This document shows, in pieces, positions 7,716 to 17,212 of a stretch of DNA of 64,000 nucleotides. The DNA is from Dyadobacter luticola. Its GTDB lineage: Bacteria; Bacteroidota; Bacteroidia; Cytophagales; Spirosomataceae. Each line of letters starts with the position of its first letter. Position 1 is the first letter of the stretch. The stretch is taken from assembly GCF_005860805.1 (NCBI RefSeq), contig NZ_VCEJ01000004.1, positions 1,054,001-1,118,000 on the forward strand, in the 5' to 3' direction. The position numbers and the translations under genes were made by a program. The notes under the pieces were generated by a model that was not told the DNA's origin, ran no database searches, and saw only the letters and a list, made by a program, of their open reading frames with translations.

Positions 7716-9839
7716 ATGAAAAAGTACCTGATCACTCTTATTCCGGTTGTTTTGCTTGGATGGCAGCGCGGCCCTGAAAAACAGCCAGTGGATGTGACGC
7801 CAGCTGTGGAAACTTCCATGGAGGAAGATATTAAACCGATTCCGGCACAGTACAAGGCGGAAGAGCTGACTACACGTATTTTATCAAGCTACCATTACAG
7901 GAAAACAAAATTGAATGACTCGCTTTCAGAAGCGATTTATGACAAATACATCGATGCAATCGATCATGGCAAACTTTATTACCTCGCCACCGACATTGCA
8001 GGATTTGATAAAAACAAGGATTCTTTCGACGACTATCTTCAAAAAAGAGAGCTCGACGTGCCTTTTGAAATGTACAATGTTTTTAGAAAACGCTACAAGG
8101 AGCGCAGTGACTACATTCAGACATTATTGAAAGAAGAGAAACCTTTCGATTTTTCGGTGGATGAATCTATGAACACAGACCGTGAAAAAGCGGCCTGGGC
8201 GAAGAGCACAGACGAGTTGAATGATACCTGGAGAAAGTATCTGAAAAGTGAAGCACTTGACCTGAAATTGTCAGGAAAAGCGGATACTGCGGTGGTATCC
8301 ATGCTCCGCGACCGCTATAAAAACCGTGACCGTGCACTGGGACGTATCCGTACCGAGCAGGTCTTTCAAATGTATATGAATGCCTATGCCGAGTCGCTCG
8401 ACCCGCACACCAGTTACATGGCGCCTACCTCTGCTGACCGTTTCAAGCAGGAAATGAGCCAGTCTTTGGAAGGTATCGGTGCATTGCTGGGTGAAGAAGA
8501 TAACTACATAAAGATCAAGGATGTTATTCCTGGAGGGCCGGCATTTAAAGGTAAGCAGCTTAAAAAAGAGGATAAGATCATCGCAGTTGCGCAGGGTGAC
8601 GAAGGCAAAATGGTCGATATTATCGGCTGGTTTGTAGATGACGCGGTGAAGCTGATCAAAGGTCCAAAATCGACTGTGGTACGTTTGCAGGTAATTTCTG
8701 CGGATGCGCTTCCCGGAACTCCTCCGAAAGAGTATCGTCTGGTTCGTGAAAAAATCAAACTGGAAGAGCAGCGTGCAAAAAGTGAAATGGTGACCATCAA
8801 CCAGGGAAATAAAGATTTCAAAATTGGTGTGATCGACATTCCATTGTTCTACCGCGACTTTGAAGGCGCGCAGCACAAAGAGAAAGAATTTTCAAGCACA
8901 ACCCGCGACGTTCAGAAGCTGATTACAGAATTGCAGGCTTCGAATGTGGACGGTATCGTGATCGACCTTCGTAATAATGGTGGGGGTTCACTGACTGAGG
9001 CTGTTTCGCTGACAGGTTTATTCATCAACCGCGGACCGGTAGTTCAGGTGAAAGAAAGCCAGGGAGAAATCGAAGTCCAGTCGGATAATGATCCTAGTAT
9101 TGCTTATGATGGTCCGATGGCGGTGATGGTCAACAGGTTCAGCGCTTCGGCTTCCGAGATTTTTGCGGCGGCGATCCAGGATTACAAACGTGGTATCATT
9201 GTCGGTGAGCAGACTTACGGAAAAGGTACCGTGCAAACATTGATTGACCTGAACCAGTGGGTACCGAAAGAAACCGACCAGCTAGGTCAGGTGAAATTGA
9301 CAGTGGCTAAATTCTACCGCATTAATGGTAGCAGCACGCAGTTGAAAGGTGTCATGCCTGATCTGGAATTGCCAACTGCATTCAAAGTAAATGAATATGG
9401 TGAAGGCTCTCAGCCGAGCGCGCTGCCTTGGGATCAGATCGCTTCTTCAAAATATGAACTGGCGAATAATATCAATCCGAAAATTGTTGATCAGCTTAAA
9501 TCGAAATATAATCAGCGTCTGAAAAGTGACGAAGAATTGAAAACTTTGGTAAAAACGCTGGACGATTTCAAACAAGCGCGTGAGAACAAAGTGGTTTCGT
9601 TGCAGGAAGCAAAACGCAAAGTTGAGCGTGACGAGGCTGAAAAGAAAAGAGCTGCTATGAAGCAACTGGGTGAGGACAGCGCGGACGATGAGGAAGATGA
9701 AGCCGATTCGAAAGTAGCTGAGGCTCCGAAAGATGTGAAGAAGAAAAAAGATATTTACCTGACCGAAACCGGCAGAATGTTGGCCGATCTGATCGTAATA
9801 TCGAAAGAGCCGAGCCTGGCAGGTACCAAGAAGAAATAA
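7716..9839 (+). CDS. Tail-specific carboxy-terminal protease (S41, Prc/Tsp family)
   Basis: Periplasmic serine protease of the Prc/Tsp type that degrades or trims proteins from the C-terminus. The 707-residue product has the Prc layout: N-terminal helical domain (about 40-230), PDZ domain (about 240-340, with GIGALLGEEDNYIKIKDVIPGGPAF), S41 catalytic domain and a long charged C-terminal domain. The catalytic pair is visible: Ser478 in FSASASEIFAAAIQDY and Lys503 in TYGKGTVQT, the same 25-residue spacing as in E. coli Prc. The N-terminus (MKKYLITLIPVVLLGW) looks like a lipoprotein signal whose Cys position is Trp. It follows the FKBP gene by 12 bases and is ended by a strong terminator. Confidence 0.93.
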   Translation: MKKYLITLIPVVLLGWQRGPEKQPVDVTPAVETSMEEDIKPIPAQYKAEELTTRILSSYHYRKTKLNDSLSEAIYDKYIDAIDHGKLYYLATDIAGFDKNKDSFDDYLQKRELDVPFEMYNVFRKRYKERSDYIQTLLKEEKPFDFSVDESMNTDREKAAWAKSTDELNDTWRKYLKSEALDLKLSGKADTAVVSMLRDRYKNRDRALGRIRTEQVFQMYMNAYAESLDPHTSYMAPTSADRFKQEMSQSLEGIGALLGEEDNYIKIKDVIPGGPAFKGKQLKKEDKIIAVAQGDEGKMVDIIGWFVDDAVKLIKGPKSTVVRLQVISADALPGTPPKEYRLVREKIKLEEQRAKSEMVTINQGNKDFKIGVIDIPLFYRDFEGAQHKEKEFSSTTRDVQKLITELQASNVDGIVIDLRNNGGGSLTEAVSLTGLFINRGPVVQVKESQGEIEVQSDNDPSIAYDGPMAVMVNRFSASASEIFAAAIQDYKRGIIVGEQTYGKGTVQTLIDLNQWVPKETDQLGQVKLTVAKFYRINGSSTQLKGVMPDLELPTAFKVNEYGEGSQPSALPWDQIASSKYELANNINPKIVDQLKSKYNQRLKSDEELKTLVKTLDDFKQARENKVVSLQEAKRKVERDEAEKKRAAMKQLGEDSADDEEDEADSKVAEAPKDVKKKKDIYLTETGRMLADLIVISKEPSLAGTKKK

Positions 9840-9857
9840 GAATTAGGCTTATAAATG

Positions 9858-9888
9858 AAAAACCACGGATGCTGTATCCGTGGTTTTT
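9858..9888. terminator. Bidirectional intrinsic terminator
   Basis: A 13-bp perfect stem (9858-9870 with 9876-9888), 5-base loop, T-run on the right and A-run on the left. It serves both convergent genes: the protease (+) and the efflux outer-membrane factor (-). Confidence 0.9.
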
Positions 9889-9904
9889 TTACGTCTTTTC
9901 AAGA

Positions 9905-11347
9905 TCATTCCCAACCTCCTCCGAGCGACCTGTACAATTCAATTAATGCCAGCAACTGTTCTTTACGAACATTCGTCAAATTCAATTCAGCGTCGAGAAC
10001 GCTTCTTTGTGCTGCGATAATTTCCAGATAAGTTGCATAACCGGTTGAAAACAAGTCCTTTGACGTAGTTACCGCTAGCCGCAATGTTGCTACTTCCTGC
10101 TGCTTGAATTCATTGATCCGCTTGGTATTTTCCAGTTTTTTCAAACTGGTGCTTACTTCCTGAAATGCGGTCAAAACGGATTTGTTATAGGCATATAATG
10201 CTTCCAGACTTGCGGCTTCGGCTCGTTTTTGATTTCCTTTTAACGCTTTCCGATTCACAAGCGGGGCAGTAAGGCCACCGAGCGCGCTGTAAGCCATCGA
10301 GCCGGGAGAAAAAAGCAGGCTGCTTTTGAATGCATTGAATCCTAAAAATGCAGTAATGTTCAGAGAAGGCAGAAATGCTAATTGAGCGGCTTGCTGGTCG
10401 GCGTAATTGGCTTGAAGATCCAGTTGTGCCTGCTGAATGTCGGGGCGTCGCTTCAACATTTGACTTGGGATACCGGCCTGGACTACATCCGGGAGCACCT
10501 GAACCAATGTTGTGTCCCGGACAATTTCCTCCGGAAAATGCCCTATGAGCGTATTTAAACTATTTTCAGAAGCGATGATTTTTTGTCTCACATCAAATTC
10601 GAGACTTTGCGTATTCAATAACTGCGCAGTCAATTGTTGCACGCCTAGTTCATTTGCCCTGCCGCCTTCTTTCTGGATTTTGACCGTTTCTACGGCCGAC
10701 TGTTGCAGGGCAATGTTCCGCTGAATGATGCGCAGCTCGGTATCCAGCGCCAAAAGTTCGTAGTAAGAAGTGGCGACCTGAGCGATCAATCCCGTGACGA
10801 TCGCCTGCCGCGCTTTCTCGGATGCCAGAAACCGAGTGTACGCTGCTTTTTTCTGGTTTTTCAATTTGCCCCAGATATCGATTTCCCACGCACTACGCAG
10901 CCCGACAAAATAATCGGGCATGAACGGTCCGGGAAGCCTGCGGTCTGTATTCAGGTTTTCCGAAAAATTGGTATCGTAATTCCCGACGCCGTCCATCGTG
11001 TAATCGCCAAACTTTCTGCCACCGCCTGAAACATCTCCCGAAATCGACGGAAGTAATGCTCCTTGCGCGGCGAGAATGTTGGACCGTGACATTTCGATCC
11101 GCTGAACAGCCATTTTCAGATCGAGGTTATTCTTCAATGCGGTGTCGATCAGGGCTACCAGTTTTTGATCCTGGAAAAAAGTCCTCCACTGCATGTTACC
11201 GATGCCAGTGGAATCGGTTTGTCCGGCAAAGGTTTTCGGAGCGTCGATTCTTTTGGACTGCTCTACCGGCTGCGTAAGCTTGCAGCCGGCGAGAAGTAAT
11301 GTAAGCCCGATAACGGGGAGCTTGGCCGCTTTTTTATATGTTTTCAT
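9905..11347 (-). CDS. RND efflux outer-membrane factor lipoprotein (OprM/NodT type)
   Basis: Outer-membrane channel of a tripartite drug or metabolite efflux pump. 480 residues. It begins with a lipoprotein signal MKTYKKAAKLPVIGLTLLLAGC (lipobox LAGC, lipid-modified Cys22). The mature part shows the repeated helix-strand halves of the TolC/OprM fold, with the WEIDIWGKLKNQKKAA and MLKRRPDIQQAQLDL signatures typical of NodT-family members. It is the last gene of an adaptor-pump-channel operon on the minus strand (15732 to 9905) and lies 47 bases after the pump gene. Confidence 0.93.
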   Translation of the reverse strand: MKTYKKAAKLPVIGLTLLLAGCKLTQPVEQSKRIDAPKTFAGQTDSTGIGNMQWRTFFQDQKLVALIDTALKNNLDLKMAVQRIEMSRSNILAAQGALLPSISGDVSGGGRKFGDYTMDGVGNYDTNFSENLNTDRRLPGPFMPDYFVGLRSAWEIDIWGKLKNQKKAAYTRFLASEKARQAIVTGLIAQVATSYYELLALDTELRIIQRNIALQQSAVETVKIQKEGGRANELGVQQLTAQLLNTQSLEFDVRQKIIASENSLNTLIGHFPEEIVRDTTLVQVLPDVVQAGIPSQMLKRRPDIQQAQLDLQANYADQQAAQLAFLPSLNITAFLGFNAFKSSLLFSPGSMAYSALGGLTAPLVNRKALKGNQKRAEAASLEALYAYNKSVLTAFQEVSTSLKKLENTKRINEFKQQEVATLRLAVTTSKDLFSTGYATYLEIIAAQRSVLDAELNLTNVRKEQLLALIELYRSLGGGWE

Positions 11348-11394
11348 TCACAAATAAGTCTTCTTGATAATGCAGTACGAGGCTTTTGACAAGC

Positions 11395-14300
11395 TTATTC
11401 CAGTACCGCTTCTTCTTGTTGGGTGACCACTTTTTTAGTTTTCTTGGCGGGAACCATGCTGGCGAAAAGCACATACAGTCCGGGAATAATAATGACCCCG
11501 AAAAGTGTCCCGATCAACATTCCACCTGCTGCGGCGGTGCCAATCGAGCGGTTTCCGATAGCGCCGGCACCTGACGCAACGACGAGCGGTATCAAACCCG
11601 CCACAAACGCCAGCGAAGTCATCAGGATAGGACGAAGCCTTTCCGTAGCGCCTTCCAAAGCCGCATCAATCACCGAGCGGCCTTCTTTTTGACGGATAAT
11701 CGCGTATTCAACAATCAGGATTGCATTTTTACCTAATAAACCAATAAGCATCACTAGCGACACCTGGGCATAAATGTTATTTTCCAAACCTAATAATTTC
11801 AATGCTAAAAAAGCCCCGAAAACGCCCGTGGGAAGTGAGAGAATAACCGGCAGTGGAAGCAGGAAACTTTCATACTGTGCCGCCAGGAGCAGGTACACAA
11901 AAATCAGACAGATCCCAAAAATGAAAATTGCCTGGTTCCCCGACAGGATTTCCTCCCGCGTCATGCCCGACCAATCGTAAGTAAACCCGCGCGGCAAGCT
12001 GGTTTTGGCAATGCGCTCGACGGCTTTGATCGCGTCACCACTACTGTATCCCGGTGCCGGGTCACCATTGATCATCGCCGAAGTGTACATGTTGTAGCGG
12101 GTCAGCAGCTCGGGGCCGTAGACGCGTTCCAGTTTGATGAATGTCGAAAACGGCACCATTTCGCCGCGGTTGTTTTTGACATATAACTTCAAAATGTCTT
12201 CCGGCGTCCTCCTGAAACTCGGATCGGCCTGCACCATCACTTTATACATTTGCCCAAACCGGATGAAATTGGACGCGTACAAACTGCCGATCAATGTTTG
12301 GAGCGTACTCATCGCCAGATCTACCGAGACACCTTTTTTTGCAGCAATATCGGCGTCGACATGGATCATATATTGTGGAAAACTCGCGTCAAAGCTGCTG
12401 AATGCGCTGGCGATTTCGGGCGAATCCATCAGGTCTTTTACGAATTTGTTGGTGACCTCGGCGGTCTTCTGTAGATCGTCACTACCAGTCCGGTCTTGCA
12501 CCCGTAGCTCGAAACCGCTGGAATTACCAAAACCAGGCACAGTTGGTGGCGGGAAAAACTGAATATCCGCGTCGGTAATGTGCTTGGTCTTCTGCTCCAT
12601 TTCGGCGATAATGTTCTGCACGGAAGCTTTCCGCTGGTCCCAGGATTTTAGGTTGATCATCGCCATACCATACGAAGAACCCGCCGATTCGGTAATCAAA
12701 CTATAACCAGAAAGCGAGGAAACGGATTCGACAGGTTCCAGCGATTGCGCTACTTTTTGGATTTCGTCTAAAACCGCTTCGGTACGTTCGACGGTAGCTG
12801 CAACCGGCGTGGTCACGTTCACATTGATTACACCCTGGTCTTCCGTGGGAATAAAGCCGGTTGGTAAAACGGTGTTGATACCATAAGTGCCGATACAAAA
12901 TGCCAGCAGCAGTCCGATCGTGATGACCCTCCGGTTGACAATGCTGGAAAGCAGCTTTCTGTATTTGTTGGAAATACCATCATAACCATTATTAAAACCT
13001 CTGAAAAACCGGTCTAGCAGCGTATTTTTCGACTTTTCTCCGTGGGTATTTTTTAACATTAAAGCACAAAGTGCAGGCGTCAGTGTCAATGCATTAATTC
13101 CTGATATGACGATGGAAATCGCCAGGGTAATCGAAAACTGCCGGTAAAAAATCCCGACCGGACCAGACATAAATGCGACGGGAACGAATACGGCCGACAT
13201 GACCAATGTAATCGCGATGATCGCGCCGCTCATTTCTTTCATCGATTCCAATGTAGCTTCGCGGGCGTCGAGGTGCTTTTCGGCCATTTTGGCATGCACG
13301 GCCTCGACGACGACAATCGCATTATCCACGACAATTCCAATCGCCAATACTAATGCAAACAATGTCAGCAGGTTGATGGAAAAGCCGAAAAGCTGCATGA
13401 AAGCAAATGTGCCGACCAGCGCCACAGGCACCGCCAGCGCCGGAATCAATGTAGACCGGAAATCCTGCAAAAACAGGTAAACGATGATGATTACGAGGAT
13501 AAATGCTTCGATCAATGTGCGGACTACCTCATGAATCGACGCATCAAGAAAACGCGAAACGTCGTAGGAAACGAAGTAATCCATGCCTGGCGGGAAGCTG
13601 GTAGCCTTCATTTCGGCCACTTTCGCCTTGATGTTTTTAATTACTTCCTGCGCATTGGAACCCGGCCGCTGCTTGATCATGATCGAAGCCGACGGTTTTC
13701 CATTTGACTTGGAAGCCATATCATATTCCAGCGTACCAAATTCAATGTCGGCTACGTCTTTCAGTTTCAGCATCGAGCCGTCCGGGTTGGAGCGGAGTAC
13801 AATGTTCTCATACTGCGCCGGCTCGAAAAGCTTGCCAGTGTATTTTAAAACATATTGTAAAACCTGCGTTTCCCGGCCGGAGGCGACACCCGTTTTTCCG
13901 GGAGCGGCTACCACATTCTGGTCGCGGATTGCTTTGACCACTTCGTCGGCCGACACGCTGTAACTGTTCATCCGGTCGGGTTTCAGCCAGACGCGCATCG
14001 AGTAGTCACGGCTTCCCATGATCTGCGCCCGGCCGACACCGTCGATCCTTTTGAGCTCTTTCAGAATGTTGATATCCGCAAAATTGTACACAAAATCCTC
14101 TGCCACCGACGAATCCGAACTCATAATGTCGAGGTACATGAGCATACTGTTTACCTCTTTTTCGGTAGTAACACCGGCTTTGATTACCTCTTCTGGAAGT
14201 TCGTCAATCACTGTCTGTACGCGGTTCTGCACATTCACCGCGGCCAGATCGGGATCTACACCTACATTAAAAGAAATCGTAATCGTCGTCACACCGTCAT

Positions 14301-14550
14301 TTCCGGAGACAGACGTCATGTAAGTCATGCCCGGCACACCATTGATCGCCCTTTCCAGCGGCACGGCTACGGCGTCGACGCAGACTTCGGAGTTGGCGCC
14401 GGTATACGTGGCAGTTACGACCACCGATGGCGGGACAATGTCAGGAAACTGAGAGACAGGCAGGTCAAGAAAGGCCAAAAGGCCCATCAGGGTTATGAAG
14501 ATTGAGATAACCAGTGAAAGCACCGGCCGCTCGATAAATTTTTGAAACAT
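11395..14550 (-). CDS. RND multidrug efflux transporter (HAE1/AcrB family)
   Basis: Inner-membrane proton-driven pump of a tripartite efflux system. 1051 residues, as usual for AcrB-type proteins. It starts MFQKFIERPVLSLVISIFITLMGLLAF (first membrane helix). The proton-relay Asp pair is in GIVVDNAIVVVEA in the fourth membrane segment, and the second half repeats the fold (GVFGAFLALKLL, MLIGLLGKNAILIVEYA). The HAE1 family exports hydrophobic organic compounds rather than metals. The gene lies between the adaptor (30 bases upstream) and the outer-membrane factor. Confidence 0.96.
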   Translation of the reverse strand: MFQKFIERPVLSLVISIFITLMGLLAFLDLPVSQFPDIVPPSVVVTATYTGANSEVCVDAVAVPLERAINGVPGMTYMTSVSGNDGVTTITISFNVGVDPDLAAVNVQNRVQTVIDELPEEVIKAGVTTEKEVNSMLMYLDIMSSDSSVAEDFVYNFADINILKELKRIDGVGRAQIMGSRDYSMRVWLKPDRMNSYSVSADEVVKAIRDQNVVAAPGKTGVASGRETQVLQYVLKYTGKLFEPAQYENIVLRSNPDGSMLKLKDVADIEFGTLEYDMASKSNGKPSASIMIKQRPGSNAQEVIKNIKAKVAEMKATSFPPGMDYFVSYDVSRFLDASIHEVVRTLIEAFILVIIIVYLFLQDFRSTLIPALAVPVALVGTFAFMQLFGFSINLLTLFALVLAIGIVVDNAIVVVEAVHAKMAEKHLDAREATLESMKEMSGAIIAITLVMSAVFVPVAFMSGPVGIFYRQFSITLAISIVISGINALTLTPALCALMLKNTHGEKSKNTLLDRFFRGFNNGYDGISNKYRKLLSSIVNRRVITIGLLLAFCIGTYGINTVLPTGFIPTEDQGVINVNVTTPVAATVERTEAVLDEIQKVAQSLEPVESVSSLSGYSLITESAGSSYGMAMINLKSWDQRKASVQNIIAEMEQKTKHITDADIQFFPPPTVPGFGNSSGFELRVQDRTGSDDLQKTAEVTNKFVKDLMDSPEIASAFSSFDASFPQYMIHVDADIAAKKGVSVDLAMSTLQTLIGSLYASNFIRFGQMYKVMVQADPSFRRTPEDILKLYVKNNRGEMVPFSTFIKLERVYGPELLTRYNMYTSAMINGDPAPGYSSGDAIKAVERIAKTSLPRGFTYDWSGMTREEILSGNQAIFIFGICLIFVYLLLAAQYESFLLPLPVILSLPTGVFGAFLALKLLGLENNIYAQVSLVMLIGLLGKNAILIVEYAIIRQKEGRSVIDAALEGATERLRPILMTSLAFVAGLIPLVVASGAGAIGNRSIGTAAAGGMLIGTLFGVIIIPGLYVLFASMVPAKKTKKVVTQQEEAVLE

Positions 14551-14580
14551 GGTTTGAAAGTCAGGTGAAATAAAAGGATG

Positions 14581-15732
14581 CTAGCGTGCAGAAAGCTCAA
14601 TTTTACTTCCCGGCATTTTCAGGTCTCCCAGCGGAATGTTTTTCGGCTTGATCGTCGCCCCGTCTTTTAATCCCTGAAGTCCCTCACATACAATTGTTTC
14701 TCCTGATTTTAAACCTGATTTTACAACATAATAACCGGATAGCCGCGACTTGGGCACGAAGCTCCGGGTTTTGATCTTGTTGTCTTTACCCAGCACATAT
14801 ACGAAGTTTTTATCCTGGATTTCAAATGCGGCTTTCTGCGGTATCAGGATCGCATTATCTACCGTATTGGTTAGACGTATCGTCCCGGTTGAGCCATGTT
14901 TCAGGAGTTTTTCAGGATTGGAAAACCGCGCGCGGAATGCGATGGAGCCGGTACCTTCGTCGAAAGCCCCTTCCATGGTTTCGATCGAACCTTTGTGTTT
15001 GAAAAAAGACCCGTCGGCCAGTTCCAATTCTACGATCGCTTCTTTGTTATCGGACTTCCCACGGGCTTTGATGTATTCCAGATATTCATTTTCCGAAACA
15101 TTGAAATACGCATAAACAGCTTTAGTATCAGATAATGTGGTGAGCATCGTGCCGTCGTCGATGAGGCTGCCCATTCTTTGCGGAATCCGGTCGATCACGC
15201 CGTCAAAAGGTGCTTTGATTTCCGTGCGGGCGAGGTGGATCGCAGCATTCGATTTTTCGGAGCGCGATTCCTCGATTTTTGCATTGGCGGCGGCGAGTTT
15301 GGCTTCTGCTACTTCCACTTCGGACTTGGTAATCACATTTTTATCTACCAAAAGTTTAACCCGCTTCAATTCCAGTTCAGCACCTTTGGCCTCGGCGATT
15401 GCGCTTTGCAGGTTTGCTTTCGCTTTTGCCAGAGCAGCCTCGTATTCTTCACTATTAATCCTGAAAAGCAGCTGGCCTTTTTTCACTTCCTTGCCTTCAT
15501 CCACATACACTTCTTCCAGGTAACCCTTCACTCTCGCATAAATCTCCACATTCCGGATTGCCTGAATATTACCGACGTATTCGCGGTGCAAGTCTGTTTT
15601 TTGTGTCTTGAGTTCCGTCACCGGAATGGTTAAAATGCTGTCGCTGGCATCGCTCGTACCTTCGCTTTTGGAGCTGCATCCATAAAAGAATGTGCTGATT
15701 AGCAATAGGATAGGCAATCGGAAATGTTTCAT
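14581..15732 (-). CDS. RND efflux periplasmic adaptor (AcrA/membrane-fusion protein)
   Basis: Links the inner-membrane pump to the outer-membrane channel. I take the ATG at 15732, giving 383 residues that begin MKHFRLPILLLISTFFYGCSSKS, a good lipoprotein signal (Cys at about residue 19); the frame is open further upstream, but that extension has no signal-like character. The order fits the family: lipoyl-type hairpin half (YARVKGYLEEVYVDEGKEVK), alpha-helical hairpin (about 95-160), second lipoyl half (IKAPFDGVIDRIPQRMGS), then beta-barrel and membrane-proximal domains. First gene of the efflux operon, possibly after the small gene at 15899. Confidence 0.94.
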   Translation of the reverse strand: MKHFRLPILLLISTFFYGCSSKSEGTSDASDSILTIPVTELKTQKTDLHREYVGNIQAIRNVEIYARVKGYLEEVYVDEGKEVKKGQLLFRINSEEYEAALAKAKANLQSAIAEAKGAELELKRVKLLVDKNVITKSEVEVAEAKLAAANAKIEESRSEKSNAAIHLARTEIKAPFDGVIDRIPQRMGSLIDDGTMLTTLSDTKAVYAYFNVSENEYLEYIKARGKSDNKEAIVELELADGSFFKHKGSIETMEGAFDEGTGSIAFRARFSNPEKLLKHGSTGTIRLTNTVDNAILIPQKAAFEIQDKNFVYVLGKDNKIKTRSFVPKSRLSGYYVVKSGLKSGETIVCEGLQGLKDGATIKPKNIPLGDLKMPGSKIELSAR

Positions 15733-15898
15733 GATGAGTAGTTGAATGATGGATTTGATAATTGTGGGTAAATAATGATATGCTGTCTGTCCACGCGGGG
15801 CGAACAGATAGAAAACAATGCGGCGACACACGCTTTTTCAGGAGCGCGGCATCGTTGCTGGCGGCAGGAAAGAATTCAAAAGAACGCTTGCGGCGAGA

Positions 15899-16333
15899 TT
15901 AGAATGGGCAAAGACGGTGCAGGAAACCGTAGTATCCCGGACGGATAATGCTGCCTTTGCTGATGACCGGTAATGAAACCGATTCCCTATCGATTTTAGG
16001 GATTTGTGTAATGCTGTAATGCGTGACCGCCGGAGAAATGGAGGTCAGGAAGCGGTAAGTGGATTGTCTGTGACGAAGCAGGCTGGACAGATTTTCCTTC
16101 CATTCAAATTCGTCATCGGCCCGGACAATGGTTTCGTCCTCATAAAGCGTATCGTCTGTGCAAACGAGCTCAAACTGGGCGGTTTCAATGAAGCGGGGAG
16201 AAAATTTGACCTTCCCCGATTTGACAATTTTTCCTGATTTGAAGTGACAAGAAGCAGCGGCCTGTTGCGGAAACAGGTTAAAAGCCAGGAATTGAACAAG
16301 GCTGAAAAACAATACAAAAGTGCTTTTTGTCAT
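15899..16333 (-). CDS. Hypothetical secreted protein, 144 aa
   Basis: I do not recognise this family. The N-terminus (MTKSTFVLFFSLVQFLAFNLFPQQAAAS) is a signal peptide with likely cleavage after AAA. The mature part is about 116 residues with Cys at the new N-terminal region (SCHFKSGK), another Cys in ELVCTDDT, an acidic middle and a C-terminus rich in Gly, Tyr and Arg ending LHRLCPF. It lies 167 bases upstream of the RND adaptor on the same strand and may be the first gene of that transcript; a link to efflux is only positional. Confidence 0.5.
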   Translation of the reverse strand: MTKSTFVLFFSLVQFLAFNLFPQQAAASCHFKSGKIVKSGKVKFSPRFIETAQFELVCTDDTLYEDETIVRADDEFEWKENLSSLLRHRQSTYRFLTSISPAVTHYSITQIPKIDRESVSLPVISKGSIIRPGYYGFLHRLCPF

Positions 16334-16591
16334 GATGCTGACTAAGATCAGTTCATTAAAAATTTATACTTTTATAATGAATTCAAGAATGATTGGAACT
16401 ATCAAAACGGAATTTTAATAGAATCATCCGATTTTTCAAATGTAACGATTCATGTGTAGAATCCAAATTTACGCGAACGTTAATGTGTGTTAATGAAGGG
16501 TTTCGCAAAAGAAAAAGTAGTCCTAAACTGGTATTTTCCAAAAAAATCAGCGACTTTTCAAAGTCTGGATCAGCACTGAAAAATTTACTTC
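16334..16591. other. Divergent intergenic region
   Basis: A 258-base spacer between the divergent secreted-protein and acetyltransferase genes. It is AT-rich and presumably holds both promoters, but I see no clean TAnnTTTG box, no repeat and no convincing small gene. Confidence 0.4.
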
Positions 16592-17212
16592 ATGAAGATC
16601 AAACCGATTACGACCGCGCGCTATATCCTGACGAAAATGACGGCCGCGGATGGTGACAAATATTTCAGATTGAGCAACAATGACAATGTCATGAAGTATG
16701 TCACCGGATACTCGCTGACGCGGGAGGAATCGGATCAGATGCTGCAAACTTTCCTCGAAGAATATGGTGACGATACATATTTGGGAAGATACCTGATCGA
16801 AGACAAAACCGGCGAGCTCATCGGGGCCGCCAAGCTGGACATGGTGGGTTCGGAAATTGAGATTGGTTACCGGATCCTGGAAGAACATTGGGGCAGGGGA
16901 GTTGCGACGGAAATTGCCAGAGGGCTGATCGATTTTGCAAAAAATACCCTGCAATCCAAGAATGTGATCGCTTATGTAAATGTGAATAATGCGGCGTCGA
17001 TCAGGGTGCTCGAAAAATCGGGGATGGTGAATGTGGAGATGATCGAAGATCTTGATGAAGTGAAGTACAAATTCAGCTGCCTGCCGAGAGAAGCGCCGTC
17101 GAAGGAAACGCTGCTTTACATCATTTCAGGTTTGACTATGCTGATACTGCTCGCTTTTTGGAGAGAATTTCTGGACGGATTAACTATTTTGAAAGACTTT
17201 TTGACAAAATAA
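16592..17212 (+). CDS. GNAT N-acetyltransferase with C-terminal membrane segment
   Basis: Transfers an acetyl group from acetyl-CoA to an amine acceptor; the acceptor is unknown. Residues 1-165 form a RimJ/RimL-type GNAT domain: start KPITTARYILTKMTAADGDKYFRL, the EIGYRILEEHWGRGVATEIA acetyl-CoA loop (about 89-108) and the NAASIRVLEKSGM motif. An unusual extra tail follows: after PREAPSKETL there is one hydrophobic segment (LLYIISGLTMLILLAFW, about 174-190) and a short end, suggesting membrane anchoring with the enzyme facing the cytoplasm. Its TAA stop overlaps the ATG of the next gene, so the two are translationally coupled. Confidence 0.8.
   Translation: MKIKPITTARYILTKMTAADGDKYFRLSNNDNVMKYVTGYSLTREESDQMLQTFLEEYGDDTYLGRYLIEDKTGELIGAAKLDMVGSEIEIGYRILEEHWGRGVATEIARGLIDFAKNTLQSKNVIAYVNVNNAASIRVLEKSGMVNVEMIEDLDEVKYKFSCLPREAPSKETLLYIISGLTMLILLAFWREFLDGLTILKDFLTK

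Noticed and set aside
14860..14885. TTAGACG word resembling the DtxR-like motif
   Set aside because: Inside the adaptor coding sequence and lacks the second half-site.
15733..15831. N-terminal extension of the RND adaptor
   Set aside because: The signal peptide and lipobox follow the ATG at 15732; the extension would bury them.
16393..16656. 87-residue plus-strand frame before the acetyltransferase
   Set aside because: Runs into the acetyltransferase in another frame; basic, low-complexity product with no motif.
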